From NCBI GenBank assembly GCA_900542945.1, contig UQPI01000076.1:1-8352 (forward strand): DNA of 8,352 nt, written 5' to 3'. This DNA comes from an uncultured Collinsella sp. GTDB taxonomy: Bacteria; Actinomycetota; Coriobacteriia; Coriobacteriales; Coriobacteriaceae. Each line of letters begins with the position of its first letter. The stretch's first letter is position 1. The notes beneath the pieces were generated by a model. It was not told where the DNA came from. It made no database searches and was given only the letters and a program-made list of their open reading frames with translations. Made by a program: the position numbers and the translations under genes. This document shows positions 5,931-8,352 of this stretch, piece by piece.

Positions 5931-6854
5931 TTACAGCTTGGCGTCGATGTCGACGCTCTGATACGTGGGGGTCTGCTGGACGTAGAGCTTGATGCCCATG
6001 TCGAGCAGCTGGTTGACGTCGGCCTTCTGGGTGGCGTCGAAGAAGACGGAGCTGTCCTTGCCGCCGACCTGATCGGCACCGTCGTGGTTGGCGGTGGCGC
6101 CCAGGTTGATGGCGTCGAGCTTGTAACCCTGGCAGAACTGCAGCATCTCGGCCGTGTTGCCAAAGACGAACATGACGCGCTCGCCGAGGGTGTTGAGCTT
6201 GTCCATCTTGGCGAGGGCACGCTCGACGGTGAAGACGTTCAGGCGCACGCCCTGGGGCTTGGCCAGCTTAAGAGCGCCCTTCTTGATGTCATCGTTGGCG
6301 GCAGCGTTGTCGACGACGATGATGCGCTCGGCCTGAACCTTGGTGGTCCAGGTAAAGACGACCTGACCGTGCAGCAGACGGTAGTCAAGACGTGCGAGGA
6401 CGATCTTGGCGGGACCGGAGCTGTGACGGGGCGCCTTAGCCTTCTTGGCGGGAGCCGCGGCAGCCTCGACCGGTGCGTTGGGGTTGGTCAGACCGGTGCG
6501 GGCCTCGTTGATGAGGGCCGCGAGCTCGGCACCCTTGACGGGGGCGGGGCTCATAGCGAGCGTCAGTGCCAGCGGAATGTTGAAACCGCTGATCACCGTG
6601 AATGCCGCACCGTTGCGGGAAAGCTCGACCATGCTGTTGTTGACCGAGCTGCCGAGCATATCGGTCAGCACATAGACGGTGTCGTCCGCGTTGAACGTGG
6701 CGATCATGGCATCCACCTTGTTGGTGATGGGCTCCTTGTCGTCACGAGCAAGCGACACGACGTGGACGTTCGACACGTCGCCGAGAACCATCTCGAGCGT
6801 GTCTTTGGCGCCTGCGGCCAGGCCGCCATGAGATGCGAGAATGATCTGATTCAT
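5931..6854 (-). CDS. PTS mannose-family fused EIIA-EIIB phosphotransfer protein
   Basis: A 307-residue cytoplasmic fusion arranged like E. coli ManX. The EIIA domain (about 1-124) begins MNQIILASHGG, with His9 as the phosphoacceptor from HPr; GFNIPLAL (90-97) is also typical. An Ala/Pro/Lys-rich linker (about 126-148) joins the EIIB domain (149-307). EIIB begins IVLARLDYRLLHGQVVFTW, with His162 as its phosphorylated residue and Arg155 and Arg159 of the active loop present. Most family members read DDR where this one reads DYR (Tyr158). Phosphate passes His9 to His162 and then to the incoming sugar. The ATG at 6854 has a very strong AAGGAGGAGG ribosome site. It is the first gene of the operon, directly behind the promoter and palindromic operator at 6871-6900. 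The family is certain; the substrate is inferred from the linked SIS enzyme. Confidence 0.96.
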   Translation of the reverse strand: MNQIILASHGGLAAGAKDTLEMVLGDVSNVHVVSLARDDKEPITNKVDAMIATFNADDTVYVLTDMLGSSVNNSMVELSRNGAAFTVISGFNIPLALTLAMSPAPVKGAELAALINEARTGLTNPNAPVEAAAAPAKKAKAPRHSSGPAKIVLARLDYRLLHGQVVFTWTTKVQAERIIVVDNAAANDDIKKGALKLAKPQGVRLNVFTVERALAKMDKLNTLGERVMFVFGNTAEMLQFCQGYKLDAINLGATANHDGADQVGGKDSSVFFDATQKADVNQLLDMGIKLYVQQTPTYQSVDIDAKL

Positions 6855-6870
6855 CTTGCCTCCTCCTTTT

Positions 6871-6900
6871 CGTTATGGTCATTATAACGTCTTATACGTT
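6871..6900 (-). promoter_or_regulatory. PTS operon promoter with overlapping palindromic operator
   Basis: On the minus strand a perfect TATAAT (6886-6881) lies 27 bp before the EIIAB start; no good -35 is seen at 17 bp. Directly upstream is the operator AACGT-CTTAT-ACGTT (6886-6900). A second overlapping inverted repeat, CGTTAT-N7-ATAACG (6871-6889), covers the -10 box and start point. A protein bound here would block RNA polymerase, which fits repression by the GntR/UTRA protein until its ligand is present. Confidence 0.6.
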
Positions 6901-6924
6901 GCGGATATTGCTAATTAGTATAAA

Positions 6925-6962
6925 GACCGTTCGCGGGTGAAAATCGACCGTTGACGGGTTTA
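6925..6962. repeat. Direct repeat 21 bp apart upstream of the PTS promoter
   Basis: GACCGTTCGCGGGT (6925-6938) and GACCGTTGACGGGT (6946-6959) match at 12 of 14 positions and are spaced by 21 bp, two helical turns. They lie about 50-85 bp upstream of the expected transcription start, a usual place for activator sites. Confidence 0.5.
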
Positions 6963-7037
6963 ACGTACTTGAAACGTTGGGGCTGGGCAGGCCGGCACTG
7001 GCGGGATAACCCCAAGTCGGACCCTGCGCGCAATCCC

Positions 7038-8120
7038 CTATCGCACGAAGTACCAGGGGCTTTCCTGCACGGTGGGCTCCAGTGCGATGCCGGTGCGCTC
7101 CTTAAACAGATCCATGTCCTGCGTTTTCTCCGTCCACCACGCGTTGGGCTTAAAGGTCATGCTCTCAGCGACATGACCGACAAATACACTGTTGCGCAGC
7201 TTGGAGAAGTCGGTGTTCATAATCAGGATGGACATGAGCACCAGCACAATACCCAGGACCTTGATCGCGCCGGCGGACTCGGCATAGACACCAATGCCCA
7301 CCAGTACGGTGACGACCGTCTCGAAAGACATTACGACGGGAACTTTCGATGTCTCGAGCCCCATGGACAGACCCTGCATATATAAGATGTAAGCCACGGC
7401 TGTGGGGATGAGTCCAAAGCCAAGGAACAGCAGCAGCAGCTGTGGCGACATTGCCGCGGCGACATCCGGCCACGGAGCCGCAATAGCCGCCATAACCGCA
7501 CCGCCAAAAACAAGGCCCCAAAACGTGACAGCCAGCGGGTGGACCGTCTTGGTTGCTATCCGGCTAAACACCGCGAGCGACGCTCCACAAAAGCCTGCAA
7601 TCACGCCCGAAGTGACGCCCCAAACCGAAAAATGGAAACCGGAAAGGTCGCCATTAGTTACTGCAAGTACACAGCCCCCTATGTTAAAAGCGATGGCAAC
7701 GAGCTTGTTGGGGGTCACGTCCTCGCGATAAAGCACGCGGCCGAGCACGACGCCAAACACCGGCGAGGTATAGAGCAGCACCGAGGCCGTGGACATGCCC
7801 ACCTCGCCCATACACTCGTAATAGCAAGTGTTGGCGGCGGCCAAACCGACGATACCGACAAGCGCGCAGGGAACAAGCTCTTTAGGGCTTGCCTTGAACA
7901 GGGCCAGCGGACCCTGAGCCACGGTAGACCCCTCACCCGGACGGCAGCCCATAAACATCAGGACCGGCGCCAAGATAAGCGCTCCGACCAACAAGCGAAA
8001 GGCAGCCATACTCTGGGACGTAACGCCCATGGCCGAGATGCCGTTTACAAAGATTCCGATGCTGCCCCACATAAGCGCGGCGATCAGCACCAGCACATAG
8101 CCCAGATTGCTTTTCTTCAA
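7038..8120 (-). CDS. DMT-superfamily (EamA) transporter with C-terminal extension
   Basis: A 360-residue transporter with two EamA repeats and about ten membrane helices, the first at residues 6-26 (GYVLVLIAALMWGSIGIF) and the last near 285-302. SMAAFRLLVGALILAP (37-52) and the VLLYTSPVFGVVLG stretch (114-127) are typical of the family. After the last helix a hydrophilic tail of about 58 residues (303-360, containing NAWWTEKTQDMDLFK and ending SPWYFVR) is longer than in ordinary EamA proteins. I place the start at TTG 8120, because GAGGAGG lies 5 nt upstream and the first helix follows at once; a GTG at 8156 would add 12 residues without a ribosome site. Family members export amino acids or other small metabolites. 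The upstream region carries the same palindrome as the PTS operon and gntR, so a linked role such as export of a catabolic product is possible but inferred. Confidence 0.9.
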   Translation of the reverse strand: MKKSNLGYVLVLIAALMWGSIGIFVNGISAMGVTSQSMAAFRLLVGALILAPVLMFMGCRPGEGSTVAQGPLALFKASPKELVPCALVGIVGLAAANTCYYECMGEVGMSTASVLLYTSPVFGVVLGRVLYREDVTPNKLVAIAFNIGGCVLAVTNGDLSGFHFSVWGVTSGVIAGFCGASLAVFSRIATKTVHPLAVTFWGLVFGGAVMAAIAAPWPDVAAAMSPQLLLLFLGFGLIPTAVAYILYMQGLSMGLETSKVPVVMSFETVVTVLVGIGVYAESAGAIKVLGIVLVLMSILIMNTDFSKLRNSVFVGHVAESMTFKPNAWWTEKTQDMDLFKERTGIALEPTVQESPWYFVR

Positions 8121-8159
8121 CGCAGCCTCCTCGGTATTGTTTCCAATATGTTTCACACT

Positions 8160-8188
8160 ACGTTATAGTCGTTATATACATTTTTCAA
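8160..8188 (-). promoter_or_regulatory. DMT transporter promoter and predicted operator
   Basis: The site ACGT-TATAG-TCGT (8160-8172) matches the gntR operator at 11 of 13 positions in reverse complement. On the minus strand TATAAC (8167-8162) lies within it, and TTGAAA (8188-8183) stands 15 bp upstream as a -35 candidate with a short spacer. The block contains two direct CGTTATA copies (8161-8167 and 8171-8177). Confidence 0.5.
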
Positions 8189-8217
8189 GGCACAAATCGG
8201 CAAACGGGAAATCTCTA

Positions 8218-8234
8218 GACAAAGGGAGTGTCCC
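8218..8234. repeat. Half copy of the 31-bp palindrome family
   Basis: GACAAAGGGAGTGTCCC differs from the corresponding part of the palindrome at 4149-4165 at only two positions, but the second arm is lost after GTCCC. It lies upstream of the DMT gene promoter. Confidence 0.45.
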
Positions 8235-8296
8235 GCCAGCCACGGTATCGTCGATGTTTTGGCAATGTCAGCGAAAACCCGCCAGAGCGAGCAAGG

Positions 8297-8352
8297 TGCC
8301 TTTAAGTGAGGCGGCATTGACCTTCTGGTCATGCCGCCGAAGTTGAAAGGCA
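8297..8352. repeat. Nested inverted repeat at the right edge
   Basis: Inner arms GGCGGCATTGACC (8310-8322) and GGTCATGCCGCC (8327-8338) pair with one bulged T around loop TTCT. Outer TGCCTTT (8297-8303) and AAAGGCA (8346-8352) also pair. No T-run follows on either strand inside the window. It may be the end of a neighbouring transcript or another interspersed palindrome; the window stops here. Confidence 0.55.

Noticed and set aside
6977..7015. Terminator for the DMT gene (TTGGGG ... CCCCAA)
   Set aside because: The stem is only six bases across a loop of about 30 nt and no T-run follows on the minus strand.

Overview
The window is a compact bacterial segment in which all eight recognisable protein genes lie on the minus strand, so transcription runs from right to left. 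High G+C coding sequence, strong purine-rich Shine-Dalgarno sites, and a mannose-family phosphotransferase (PTS) set beside GntR/UTRA, YitT and DMT genes suggest a gut anaerobe. The general look of the genes and intergenic repeats resembles Coriobacteriia such as Collinsella, but this is inference, since no 16S or marker gene is present.

Layout in transcription order: (1) a DMT/EamA-family transporter with an unusual C-terminal tail (7038-8120); (2) a PTS operon with fused EIIA-EIIB (5931-6854), EIIC (5100-5894) and EIID (4253-5086), then a SIS-domain sugar-phosphate deglycase or isomerase of the FrlB/FraB/GfrF type (3071-4054), closed by a clear intrinsic terminator (3005-3036); (3) a beta-phosphoglucomutase-like HAD hydrolase (2283-2912) after that terminator; (4) a YitT-family membrane protein (920-1927); (5) a GntR-family regulator with a UTRA ligand domain (96-815).

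The most interesting result is regulatory. A 13-bp site of the form ACGT-N5-ACGT (one copy has TCGT as its second arm) lies just upstream of gntR (853-865), the PTS operon (6887-6899) and the DMT transporter (8160-8172). I found none upstream of the HAD or YitT genes. In the PTS and DMT promoters it overlaps or abuts the candidate -10 box. This predicts one regulon: the UTRA regulator senses a sugar phosphate and controls itself, the PTS and deglycase, and the transporter. The SIS protein keeps a Glu/His pair 16 residues apart (E215, H231), matching the catalytic pair known for Amadori deglycases. The working model is uptake and phosphorylation of a glycated amine (fructoselysine or glucoselysine type) by the PTS, cleavage to a hexose phosphate plus free amine, and possible export of the amine by the DMT protein. 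The substrate is not proven by sequence.

Intergenic DNA is rich in inverted repeats: tandem hairpins after gntR (3-93), a 122-bp imperfect palindrome between the YitT and HAD genes (2066-2187), a perfect 31-bp palindrome between EIID and the deglycase (4145-4175) with a decayed relative at 8218-8234, and a large stem at the right edge. These look like interspersed repeat families of the host genome. No tRNA, rRNA, CRISPR array, transposase or phage gene was seen.
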